26,360 bases of DNA. Origin: JBEKDJ01 sp050014415 (GTDB lineage Bacteria > Desulfobacterota > BSN033 > UBA1163). The translations under genes were made by a program, and so were the position numbers. The stretch is taken from assembly GCA_050014415.1 (NCBI GenBank), contig JBEKDJ010000020.1:1-26360 (forward strand), given 5' to 3'. A model generated the notes under the pieces. The model was not told the origin of the DNA, ran no database searches, and saw only the letters and a list, made by a program, of their open reading frames with translations. Of this stretch, positions 1 to 7,051 are shown piece after piece. Each line of letters begins with the position of its first letter. Position 1 is the first letter of the stretch.

Positions 1-141
1 GACGAGCGATGCTTAGGCTGTGGGGTATGCGCCCATCTTTGTCCCCAAGAGGCAATTACTATGGTGAGGGTACGGGATTTTATTCCGGAACCTAATTTAG
101 CTTCTTTGTGGCAGAGAATGGAGAGAGAAAGCAGGCACTAA
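1..141 (+). CDS. C-terminal end of a 4Fe-4S cluster protein (5' end outside window)
   Basis: Reading frame 1 is open from the first base to a TAA at 139-141 and gives 46 residues. Near the start is a ferredoxin-type C-x2-C-x2-C-x3-C-P motif (cysteines 4, 7, 10 and 14 of the visible part), which binds one 4Fe-4S cluster. A tail of about 30 residues follows, rich in charged residues and ending in SRH. The parent could be an electron-transfer subunit or an HdrA-like or flavin-containing Fe-S oxidoreductase; the visible part is too short to choose. Lying about 100 bases before hypA, it may belong to a hydrogenase or electron-bifurcation locus that continues to the left. That link is inference. 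Confidence 0.75.
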   Translation, partial: DERCLGCGVCAHLCPQEAITMVRVRDFIPEPNLASLWQRMERESRH

Positions 142-245
142 GAATTTTACCTTCATGCTGAGTCAACGGCTCATTGTGTTTTCTTATTGGAGATTAGTAG
201 GCAATTGAAATACAGTAGCATTTATTATAGATAGGTGTTAGCAAG

Positions 246-620
246 ATGCATGAAGCTGCCCTTGCTCATTCAATTCTGAAGACTATCCTCGAGGTGGCCA
301 CAAAGAATAAGGCAAGAGAAGTTCTGCGCGTTGAAATGGAGATTGGTGAGATCTGTCTCGTCAACATGGAACAACTCGCCTTTCATATTGGATTATTTGC
401 GCGAGAGACAATTGCCAAGGATATGGAGTTTTTAGTGAAAAAGGTGGAGACCAAGATAAGGTGTAAGGAGTGCTCATACTTCGGGGGAATCGAGTACAAA
501 GAAATCGATCCTGAGTGGCATTATCGGGTGCCTATTTTTGGTTGTGTTCGGTGCAGGAGTAATATGACCGAAATCGTTCAGGGCAAGGACCTGATGATCA
601 GGTCAATTGATGTGAGCTAA
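246..620 (+). CDS. hypA: HypA, hydrogenase/urease nickel incorporation metallochaperone
   Basis: The 124-residue protein begins with MHE, the N-terminal nickel-binding motif of HypA, and carries two CxxC pairs (C73/C76 and C100/C103) that form the structural zinc site. HypA works with HypB to deliver Ni(II) to the large subunit of [NiFe] hydrogenase in the cytoplasm. The family is normally about 113-118 residues with 12-13 residues between the CxxC pairs. Here 23 lie between them, so the zinc loop carries an insertion of about ten residues. No Shine-Dalgarno sequence stands out before ATG 246. A possible weak promoter is TTGAAA at 205-210 with TATAGA at 226-231 (15-base spacer). No hypB or hydrogenase structural gene lies in the window. 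Confidence 0.9.
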   Translation: MHEAALAHSILKTILEVATKNKAREVLRVEMEIGEICLVNMEQLAFHIGLFARETIAKDMEFLVKKVETKIRCKECSYFGGIEYKEIDPEWHYRVPIFGCVRCRSNMTEIVQGKDLMIRSIDVS

Positions 621-931
621 GGGAGGAAATAGATGACATAGTAAAAATAAGCGTTAAAGTGGAAATCATTAAAGGGACCAGAAGATCTCGGTCTATAAAC
701 AAGCTCTCTTGGACCGGACTGGGTAAAGGCACTTAACATCATGAGAGGAATCGGATCTGGCAATATACTTTAAACGGCAATAGAAAATTTGCTCGCTTAC
801 AAACTGTATCATGTGGTTCAGGTTGAGGGGTGGATTCGCTTTCGTATTAGGTGGTTTTTGAAGATGGCATCAAGAAGCTCGGAAGCTTCTTGGCGTAGGA
901 TCGATTTGTCAAGGAAAGGAGGTAAATAGAA
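621..931. other. Intergenic region without a recognised gene
   Basis: These 311 bases hold no convincing coding frame. Just after hypA a good ribosome-binding sequence is followed by ATG ACA TAG, a two-codon frame that is probably accidental or a remnant. TTGAGG at 823-828 and TATTAG at 845-850, 16 bases apart, could be a weak sigma-70 promoter for the transporter genes. A perfect hairpin lies at 871-892 and is listed separately. Confidence 0.5.
871..892 (+). promoter_or_regulatory. Perfect 9-bp inverted repeat upstream of the binding-protein gene
   Basis: CAAGAAGCT (871-879) and AGCTTCTTG (884-892) are exact reverse complements around a four-base loop, CGGA. The element ends 39 bases before ATG 932 and lies downstream of the possible promoter at 823-850. 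It would therefore fall in the mRNA leader if that promoter is real. No run of T follows, so it is not a classical terminator. An operator for a dimeric repressor or a 5' stabilising stem-loop are both possible. Confidence 0.4.
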
Positions 932-2299
932 ATGGGAGAACGAAAGTCACCACCAGAAAGGAGGAAAAGTATGAGTAGGATCGATTGGAAATTAGTCTTA
1001 TCGGTTTTAATTCTGGGTCTAATTATAGTTTGTTGGCCCTTGCTCGCGCCTCATTCAAGTGAGGCAGCGACGAAAGATCTGAAGATTGGCGCTCTTGCCA
1101 ACCTCAAATCTTCCCAAGGCATCGAGATACAGCGCTGGCTCAACCTCTTCGCAAAGATGTACAACGAGAAGGGTGGCTGGCAGATCGGGAACGAGAAGTA
1201 CCAGGTCAAAGCGACGGTCTACGATTGCGGGTATATGGATGTCTCGAAAACGCGCTCCGCTGTGGAAAAGGCAGTGCTCGAGGATGGCGTCAAGTTCATC
1301 GTTGCCACGTGGGGTGATATAGCCGACGCGAGCATAAGTGTAACCGAGCCGAACAAGGTGCTATGGATGGGTGTCTCCTTTAGGGATGAACAGGCGGACC
1401 CGAAACTCAAGTACGTGGTGAAGGGCCAGGGACTCTTCTTCGGCTATGGTATGGGCTACACCATCCAGCATGACACGAAGGCAAAAGGCGCGAAGACGGA
1501 TCTCATCATCGACCCGGATGACCAGTTTGGCAAGATCGGGACCATGCAATGGACAGGCTCTGCGAAGGTCGCGGGACTCCAGGTGCTGGAACCGCTCTAC
1601 TTCAATCGGAACACTACGGACTTTGCTCCTTTGGCGACCAAGATAAAGAACCTCAATCCTGACTTTCTCGAAACTCCCTTCGTTACGGGCGACGACATCA
1701 CGAATCTCGTCTCCGCCCTTAAGGATGCGGGGTACAAAGGCAGGGTCTATCCGGGCAATATCGACCCATTGGTCCTGGAAAACATAGTAAAGAAGGTTGG
1801 CAAGGAGTACGTGGAAGGGTGGGAATGCGTCTATTACGATCCCAAGGGATTCGTGAAAGACCCGGAGATTGTCGCGCTCGTCGACGCTTACGTGAAGGAG
1901 TATAAGGAGTGGCGAAGCGAGGGATGTTTTTGGATCTCACCGTGGTTCCTTTTCAAAGACGCCATTGAGAACACAAAGAGCGTGGACGTGGACACCGTGG
2001 TCAAGTACCTCCAGAACTCCAAGAAAGGGGTCAAGACCTTCGGCGGCTACACTCAGCTCTTTGCCCGGCCGGATCTCAAGAACTACAAGACCGTCGATTC
2101 CGCCCCCGGGTGTTACGTTGCTGTCATAAAGGATGGGAAGCTTGTGCCTTTCAAGGCTGTTGCGGTCAAGGACCAGTATCTCGTCTCCATCAAGGCCATG
2201 GGCCTGGTCGATGTGTACGAGAAATACTGGGCAGAGTATGGAAAGCCCACGTTTCCTCCCCAGCCGAGCCTGTATGATTATTCTGATCTGAAAATGTAG
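932..2299 (+). CDS. ABC transporter substrate-binding protein, branched-chain amino acid type
   Basis: This is a periplasmic binding protein of the LivJ/LivK type (Peripla_BP_6, type 1 fold). It should capture a small solute and hand it to the permeases encoded next. The 455-residue frame opens with a basic n-region and then a hydrophobic segment at residues 20-40 ending near SSEAA, a Sec signal peptide. The mature part starts with the family-typical DLKIGALANL. There are two good starts: ATG 932, preceded by AGGAGG, and in-frame ATG 971, also preceded by AGGAGG and starting MSRIDWK right before the hydrophobic core. The second gives the more normal signal peptide. The ligand is unknown; the family also transports amides, urea and aromatic or other organic acids. 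The neighbouring SnoaL-like and cupin genes suggest a catabolic substrate, which is inference. Confidence 0.88.
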   Translation: MGERKSPPERRKSMSRIDWKLVLSVLILGLIIVCWPLLAPHSSEAATKDLKIGALANLKSSQGIEIQRWLNLFAKMYNEKGGWQIGNEKYQVKATVYDCGYMDVSKTRSAVEKAVLEDGVKFIVATWGDIADASISVTEPNKVLWMGVSFRDEQADPKLKYVVKGQGLFFGYGMGYTIQHDTKAKGAKTDLIIDPDDQFGKIGTMQWTGSAKVAGLQVLEPLYFNRNTTDFAPLATKIKNLNPDFLETPFVTGDDITNLVSALKDAGYKGRVYPGNIDPLVLENIVKKVGKEYVEGWECVYYDPKGFVKDPEIVALVDAYVKEYKEWRSEGCFWISPWFLFKDAIENTKSVDVDTVVKYLQNSKKGVKTFGGYTQLFARPDLKNYKTVDSAPGCYVAVIKDGKLVPFKAVAVKDQYLVSIKAMGLVDVYEKYWAEYGKPTFPPQPSLYDYSDLKM

Positions 2300-2310
2300 A
2301 AGCAATAAAG

Positions 2311-2353
2311 CGGTAGAATTGCCCTGCCTGAGCCACGTGGGGCAATTCTGCCG
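2311..2353 (+). promoter_or_regulatory. Strong intercistronic stem-loop between binding protein and permease genes
   Basis: Bases 2311-2324 pair with 2340-2353 as a 14-bp stem with a single G.U wobble (core AGAATTGCCC / GGGCAATTCT) and a 15-base loop. It starts 12 bases after the stop codon of the binding-protein gene and ends 35 bases before the livH start. No T tract follows, so full rho-independent termination is unlikely. Stem-loops in this position are known to protect the upstream message from 3' decay and lower downstream expression, as between malE and malF. A similar role here is inferred. Confidence 0.7.
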
Positions 2354-2388
2354 ATCCGTGAATTGTTCTTGGCTGAAAGAGACATCCG

Positions 2389-3264
2389 ATGAGTTTAGAG
2401 CTGTTCGTACAACTGTTGGTCAACGGCCTGATGAGCGGTGGGATGTACGCGCTCGTGGCCTCCGGTTTTACCCTCATCCTCGGTGTTATCCAGGTGTTTA
2501 ATTTCGCGCAAGGTGAGTTCTACATGCTCGGAGCGTTCATCACTTACGGGGTAGTGTCTGCGTTGGGCCTTCCCTATCCCGTGGCGATCGTGGCGGCCTT
2601 GCTCGGTGTTGCGATTCTTGGTGTTCTTTTCCATTTCGCTGTCATCCAGCGGACCATGCTTCACGGGTTTTTTCATACGATGCTGGTGACGGTGGCTTTC
2701 GGATCGCTCGTCAATCAGACATCCCTGCTTACCTTCGGTTTCAGAAATCAGGTCGTGCCGCCCGTTTTTTCGGGAACCGTCACGGTCGGCGGTCTGACGC
2801 TCAATCCGGGAAAACTGTTGGTGATTGCCGGGGCTTTGGTCGTCATGATGGCGCTTTACTACTTCATGAAGACAAAAATGGGTACTGCCATGCTTGCGGC
2901 AACTGAGAACAGAGAGGTGGCGGGCTTGCAGGGAATAAATGCAAAGAAGGTATTCTGGATCACCATGGGAGTCGGATCCGCTCTTTGTGGAGTCGCCGGG
3001 GCGCTCGTTGTTCCTGTGCTGTCGGCCTCCACTACGATGGGTGCCAACGTCTTCACGAGGTCAATGCTCGTCGTTCTTGTGGGTGGCACCGGCAGTATGG
3101 CTGGCGCCTTGCTCGCAGCATTCCTTGTCGGCATCTTGGAGAGTTTTGCATTCCAGTTTGTTGGCCAGTTCAGCTTACTCGCGATCTTTGTGTTTGTCGC
3201 GGTGCTCATGTTTTTCAGGCCAGGCGGCCTGCTGGGTAAGCCGTTGCCGATACCGGGGCAATGA
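2389..3264 (+). CDS. livH: LivH-type branched-chain amino acid ABC transporter permease
   Basis: The 291-residue, highly hydrophobic inner-membrane protein matches the LivH family (BPD_transp_2). The N-terminus places a first membrane segment near residues 8-28, followed by the family-typical stretch FTLILGVIQVFNFAQGEFYM. About eight membrane segments follow, and the conserved GVGSALCGVAGALV region lies near residues 192-207. It would form half of the translocation pore together with the LivM-type protein. ATG 2389 has only a weak ribosome-binding site (AAAGAGA), in line with lower expression than the binding protein. The stop overlaps the first possible start of the next gene by four bases. 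Substrate specificity cannot be read from the sequence. Confidence 0.88.
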   Translation: MSLELFVQLLVNGLMSGGMYALVASGFTLILGVIQVFNFAQGEFYMLGAFITYGVVSALGLPYPVAIVAALLGVAILGVLFHFAVIQRTMLHGFFHTMLVTVAFGSLVNQTSLLTFGFRNQVVPPVFSGTVTVGGLTLNPGKLLVIAGALVVMMALYYFMKTKMGTAMLAATENREVAGLQGINAKKVFWITMGVGSALCGVAGALVVPVLSASTTMGANVFTRSMLVVLVGGTGSMAGALLAAFLVGILESFAFQFVGQFSLLAIFVFVAVLMFFRPGGLLGKPLPIPGQ

Positions 3265-4271
3265 AGCAGGAGAATGCGATGTCCAGAATAACGAAGATAG
3301 AAATGGGTATCCTACTGCTGCTGATTGTCGCCTTGCCATGGCTCATCAATCCTTATGTGCTCCAGATCCTCATCTTGACGATAACCTACTCGATGTTGGG
3401 GCTGGCCTTCGCTTTCACCTTGAGGGTCGGTCTGCCGCGATTCGATATCGCCGCCTGGTGGGGCGTCGGAGCTTATACTACCGCATTGTTGATGCAGAAA
3501 GCACATATGTCTTTCTGGCTGACTCTGCCCATAGGCGGCATAGTTGCAATGCTCCTCGGATGGCTCGTGTTCACGATTGCCATTCCACGGGGAATGATAG
3601 TGTTCCTTATGTTCGGCATGGTTGTGGCCATGGCGATGCAGCAGCTATTCGGTTCCATCGACTTCTTTGGCGGATGGGGAGGAACCGGCACCGTTCCGGA
3701 GCCGACCTTCGGATCATTCACCTTCATCCACAAGCCGGAGCTTTACTACCTAGGCCTTTTCTTTCTCTTCATCAATCTGCTTGCTTACTGGGCCCTCTAC
3801 AACTCGAAGATCGGCAGAGCCTGGAACGCCATCGGATCGAGCCTCAAGCTCGCGAGCTCGGTAGGGGTTAACGTTGTCCGCTACCGGATGGCGAACGTGC
3901 TCATCGGGAACTTCTTTCTGGCCATAGCGGGCAGCTACTTCGTGGCGTTCTCACGCGTCGCGGTTCCCGATGCCTTTGGCTTCCAGAACTCGATTTTTGT
4001 CATGATGTATGCCGTCGTTGGCGGGTTGTTCCACAGCCTCCTGGGGCCGATTCTCGGCGCCCTGATAGTCACTTTCATCCCCGAGTATCTTCGGGTGGCC
4101 AGGGAGTATGAGCCAATAATAACGGCGATTGCCATGATATTGATCATTCTGTTCATCCCCACGGGTATTCTCGGCTTGTACGAGAACCGGGTGAAGCGAT
4201 GGTTTGTTCGCAAGAAACCTCATGCCGGGACCGGTCAGGAAACGGGAGTGGATCCCGAGGTTTCAGCTTAA
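3261..4271 (+). CDS. livM: LivM-type branched-chain amino acid ABC transporter permease
   Basis: This 336-residue membrane protein carries the LivM signature region ILTITYSMLGLAFAFTLRVG near residues 34-53, about nine hydrophobic segments, and a C-terminal FIPTGILGLYENRVKR followed by a polar cytoplasmic tail. The ATG at 3261 overlaps the livH stop (ATGA). The in-frame ATG 3279, seven codons in, has CAGGAG at a better distance and may be the true start. LivM pairs with LivH in the inner membrane. In complete systems livG and livF ATPases follow, but here the next gene is a SnoaL-like protein and no Liv-type ATPase lies in the window. The ATPases may be encoded elsewhere or shared with another system. 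Confidence 0.88.
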   Translation: MKQENAMSRITKIEMGILLLLIVALPWLINPYVLQILILTITYSMLGLAFAFTLRVGLPRFDIAAWWGVGAYTTALLMQKAHMSFWLTLPIGGIVAMLLGWLVFTIAIPRGMIVFLMFGMVVAMAMQQLFGSIDFFGGWGGTGTVPEPTFGSFTFIHKPELYYLGLFFLFINLLAYWALYNSKIGRAWNAIGSSLKLASSVGVNVVRYRMANVLIGNFFLAIAGSYFVAFSRVAVPDAFGFQNSIFVMMYAVVGGLFHSLLGPILGALIVTFIPEYLRVAREYEPIITAIAMILIILFIPTGILGLYENRVKRWFVRKKPHAGTGQETGVDPEVSA

Positions 4272-4400
4272 CTCGATACGCGTCTTCGGACTGTGGAGGG
4301 TAGCCAAGGATGAGTACGTGACCAAGGCCTATTTGGGGTGTTAGTTGGAAATGGTTTTTCCCGGGGACCTTCCCGGCAACAAAAATCTGGAGGTGGCGCG

Positions 4401-4829
4401 ATGAATAGAAAGCAATACCAGGAATACGTGGAGCACTTCAACAACAAAAGATACGATGCTGTCACGAGTTATTTCACACCGGATATTACGGTCGAGTACT
4501 TCACCAACATGTCGAACCCGGACGAGCCGCCCAGAACACTCTATGGACCAAAGGAGTTCATCGAGTCATACAAGACCCTCCATGAGCACGTGAGAGAGGT
4601 TTTGGAGATTGGCGACTTCCTGGTAATCAACGATCGGCTTTTCGTGGAACTTTACACCGAGTTTCATTGCTTCAAGGACTACCCAACGACCTCGGTGCAA
4701 CCATTCAAGAAGGGAGAGGTAAAGGTCATGACGAATTGGGTGCTGTACAACTTGACGCCCGATGACAGGATGAGCCGGATACGGATTGCCCACTTCAGGA
4801 TGCACGACCCGAAGACGGCAAAGTTCTGA
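4401..4829 (+). CDS. SnoaL/NTF2-like cone-fold protein
   Basis: The 142-residue protein has the layout of the SnoaL-like branch of the NTF2 superfamily: an N-terminal helix with NRKQYQEYVEHFNN, then YFTPDITVEYF, a YGPKEFIESYKTLHEHVRE helix, and antiparallel strands including VMTNWVLYNL and RIRIAHFRM. Members are small cytoplasmic cyclases, isomerases, dehydratases or ligand-binding proteins, and the reaction cannot be predicted. ATG 4401 is chosen because GGAGGT lies eight bases ahead; the frame also extends upstream to 4338 without a comparable site. It lies 129 bases after livM on the same strand and is followed by the bicupin pair, so all may act on one imported compound. Confidence 0.7.
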   Translation: MNRKQYQEYVEHFNNKRYDAVTSYFTPDITVEYFTNMSNPDEPPRTLYGPKEFIESYKTLHEHVREVLEIGDFLVINDRLFVELYTEFHCFKDYPTTSVQPFKKGEVKVMTNWVLYNLTPDDRMSRIRIAHFRMHDPKTAKF

Positions 4830-4844
4830 AGGGTAAAGAGTAGT

Positions 4845-4901
4845 TGATCTTCATTAAGATCATGTCTCACGTGTTTGAAGGTTTAGATAGAATCATAAAA
4901 T
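4845..4901 (+). promoter_or_regulatory. Possible operator hairpin and promoter before the bicupin genes
   Basis: TGATCTT (4845-4851) and AAGATCA (4856-4862) form a perfect 7-bp inverted repeat with a four-base loop. TTGAAG at 4875-4880 and TAAAAT at 4896-4901 resemble -35 and -10 boxes with a short 15-base spacer. The inverted repeat lies just upstream of the putative -35, where an activator or repressor could bind. The assignment rests on pattern only. Confidence 0.3.
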
Positions 4902-4922
4902 CTTAGAGAAGGAGGTTTCAAA

Positions 4923-5885
4923 ATGGTTAAAAAAGAATATATACATCTGGTCAAACCATTACCTGTCCAAAAGGGACCCGCCGGGTTGTATGCTGAACCA
5001 CTTGTATGGATGGAAGGCAGGGATTTAGAAGGATTCAATGCTCATTTTTCATATGGATTCATTAAGAAACCCGGTGTCTGTCACCCGGTCGAAGGAGCAC
5101 TCATCCATCCTTACGATGAATGTCTGGTTTTTGCAGGATTTGCGGATGGCAACATACTCCGTTTAGGAGCGGAAGTATCGATCAGGCTTGGTGAAGAACA
5201 AGAAGAACACGTATTCAACAAACCCTCGGTAGTCCTTATTCCTAAAGGAACGCCACACGGTCCGGTAACAGTGAAGCGAGTCGATAAACCGATCGTGCAC
5301 TACACCATTGGTCTTGTACCGGAGTACAAGGCAACATCGATTCCTAAAGGCTCACAACCGGCCAAATCAAAGGGATCAAAACATGGGCACTTAATCAAAC
5401 CACTGATTACCAAACTTGAGCAAAAACGGACCATGACTGGGAGCGGAGGCTCTCCGGGATATGCGGATATCATGGATGGCAACGGCGTATTGCATCCTGC
5501 GGAACGTGGTATCGGTCCGGGAAATGGCGACCAGATTGTATGGCTCTTTGGTGACAACCTTGAAGGGATGGACGTTAACTTTACGTGGGGATTGTACAGC
5601 AAGTGCGGTAAGTGGCACCGGGGAGGCGAAGCACATACCCATCCTGAGGAGGAAATACTCGTTTTTGTAGGTCTTGATCCTAATGATATGAATTATTTGG
5701 GGGCCGAACTCGAGATGGGAATGGGAAAGGACTATGAAAGACATATTTTCAACAAACCCACAGTCGTCATCTGCCCCAAAGGGTTCCCCCATCTGCCGCT
5801 CATTACCAGGTGGGTTGATAAACCTTATGGCTTTTTCGTGATTTGCCTGAGTGGCGAACACGATTCTCCGTGGGTAGAAGCATAA
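4923..5885 (+). CDS. Bicupin domain protein, first of a tandem pair
   Basis: The 320-residue protein is an internal duplication of two cupin-like halves, about 1-160 and 161-320. Each carries an IHP or THP motif, a conserved glutamate, and a P-K-G-x-P-H motif. The C-terminal half keeps a full metal site: H238, H240, E244 and H290. In the N-terminal half the first histidine of the H-x-H motif is leucine (L60), leaving H62, E66 and H112, so only the C-terminal centre looks canonical. Cupins of this kind include dioxygenases, isomerases, decarboxylases and sugar-binding proteins; no specific reaction can be assigned. No signal peptide is present, so it is cytoplasmic. An AGGAGGT site precedes ATG 4923. 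The next gene is a close paralogue 32 bases downstream. Confidence 0.8.
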   Translation: MVKKEYIHLVKPLPVQKGPAGLYAEPLVWMEGRDLEGFNAHFSYGFIKKPGVCHPVEGALIHPYDECLVFAGFADGNILRLGAEVSIRLGEEQEEHVFNKPSVVLIPKGTPHGPVTVKRVDKPIVHYTIGLVPEYKATSIPKGSQPAKSKGSKHGHLIKPLITKLEQKRTMTGSGGSPGYADIMDGNGVLHPAERGIGPGNGDQIVWLFGDNLEGMDVNFTWGLYSKCGKWHRGGEAHTHPEEEILVFVGLDPNDMNYLGAELEMGMGKDYERHIFNKPTVVICPKGFPHLPLITRWVDKPYGFFVICLSGEHDSPWVEA

Positions 5886-5917
5886 TCGTCTTTATATCAA
5901 GAGAAGGAGGTATTAAA

Positions 5918-6898
5918 ATGGCCAAGAAAGAGTACGCGCATCTGGTAAAAACGTTACGTGTCAAGGAGCCACCCGCCGGGCTGTATAGCGAGCCACGCTT
6001 CTGGATGGAAGGTAAGGATTTGGAGGGATTCAATGCTCATTTTTCGTATGGATTCATCAAGAAACCCGGTCCGTTTCATCCCAAGGAGGGATCCCTCATC
6101 CATCCTTACGATGAATGTTTGATTTTTGCTGGCCTCGATAACACCGATATACGCTACTTAGGGGCAGAAATATCGATACAGCTTGGCGAAGAACGGGAAG
6201 AGCATTTATTCGACAAGCCTTCAGTAGTCCTGATCCCGAAAGGAACACCGCATGGTCCGGCTACGGTCAAGCGAGTCGACAGGCCGATCGTTCATTACAC
6301 CATTGGTCTTGCACCGGAGTACAAGGGAACATCGATTCCTAAAGATGCAAAAGCGCCTAAAAGGACAGGATCAAAACATGGGCACCTCGTCAAACCACTG
6401 ATTACCAAAGTTGAACCGAAGTCGGACGGTAGTGGAATGGGGTATGAGCGTGGCGTTGACAGGGATGGTGTCATGCACCCTACTGCTCCCAACCCTTTGA
6501 TCAATCTCCAACAGGTAGGGCAAATAGGGCCGGGGAATGCTGATCAGCTGGTATGGCTGTTCGGACCGAACCTTGAGGGTATGGAGGTCAACTTTACCTG
6601 GGGATTTTACACCAAGTGCGGTAAATGGCACCGGGGAGGCGAAGCGCATACCCATCCCGAGGAGGAAATACTTGTATTTATAGGTCTTGACCCGAATGAC
6701 ATAAACTACCTAGGGGCGGAACTCGAGGTGGGTATGGGTAAAGATTATGAAAGGCATATCTTCAACAAACCCACGGTCGCCATTTGCCCCAAAGGGTTTC
6801 CGCATCTTCCACTCATTACTAGGTGGGTTGATAAACCTTATGCGTTTTTCGTGGCCTGTCTGAGTGGCGAGCACGATTCTCCATGGGTTGAAGCATAA
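5918..6898 (+). CDS. Bicupin domain protein, second of a tandem pair
   Basis: This 326-residue paralogue aligns with the preceding gene over its whole length, with long identical blocks such as FNAHFSYGFIKKPG and GEAHTHPEEEILVF. It carries a few extra residues around 188-200 (PTAPNPLINLQQ) between the two cupin halves. The C-terminal half has H244, H246, E250 and H296. The N-terminal half again has leucine at position 60 where a metal-binding histidine would be expected. ATG 5918 is chosen because AAGGAGG lies seven bases ahead; the frame extends upstream to 5843, but that would overlap the previous gene. The two genes clearly arose by duplication and probably form a heteromer or act on related substrates, which is inference. 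Confidence 0.8.
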   Translation: MAKKEYAHLVKTLRVKEPPAGLYSEPRFWMEGKDLEGFNAHFSYGFIKKPGPFHPKEGSLIHPYDECLIFAGLDNTDIRYLGAEISIQLGEEREEHLFDKPSVVLIPKGTPHGPATVKRVDRPIVHYTIGLAPEYKGTSIPKDAKAPKRTGSKHGHLVKPLITKVEPKSDGSGMGYERGVDRDGVMHPTAPNPLINLQQVGQIGPGNADQLVWLFGPNLEGMEVNFTWGFYTKCGKWHRGGEAHTHPEEEILVFIGLDPNDINYLGAELEVGMGKDYERHIFNKPTVAICPKGFPHLPLITRWVDKPYAFFVACLSGEHDSPWVEA

Positions 6899-6957
6899 TT
6901 TTATTTCAGCAGGAGGAGATGTTGATGTGCCTGATTAGGATGTGAATAGGTTTGTCC

Positions 6958-7003
6958 CCTCACCCTTGCCCTCTCCCCCAAATGAGGGAGAGGGCAAGCC
7001 CCT
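6958..7003. repeat. GC-rich palindromic intergenic repeat (CCCTCACCCT...CCCTCTCCC type)
   Basis: CTTGCCCTCTCCC (6965-6977) and GGGAGAGGGCAAG (6986-6998) are perfect 13-base reverse complements around an eight-base loop. The flanking CCCCTCACC and GCCCC match a widespread bacterial intergenic palindrome family. It separates the bicupin genes from the aldo/keto reductase. Only a weak pyrimidine tract (CCCCTTCTATTTC) follows, so terminator function is possible but not shown. Confidence 0.7.
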
Positions 7004-7051
7004 TCTATTTCAAAGATCAACAGTGTTACAAATCCTTTCAAGGAAACATGA

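Noticed and set aside
1937..2305. A 122-residue minus-strand frame over the 3' end of the binding-protein gene
   Set aside because: Antisense shadow of a real gene, no start signal and no family motif.
2939..3871. A 310-residue plus-strand frame overlapping livH and livM
   Set aside because: The translation is arginine- and serine-rich with no family resemblance, and it runs across two clear permease genes in another frame.
6965..6998. Perfect 13-bp hairpin as a rho-independent terminator for the bicupin genes
   Set aside because: No run of T follows the stem, and the sequence matches a widespread repeat family, so it is reported as a repeat.
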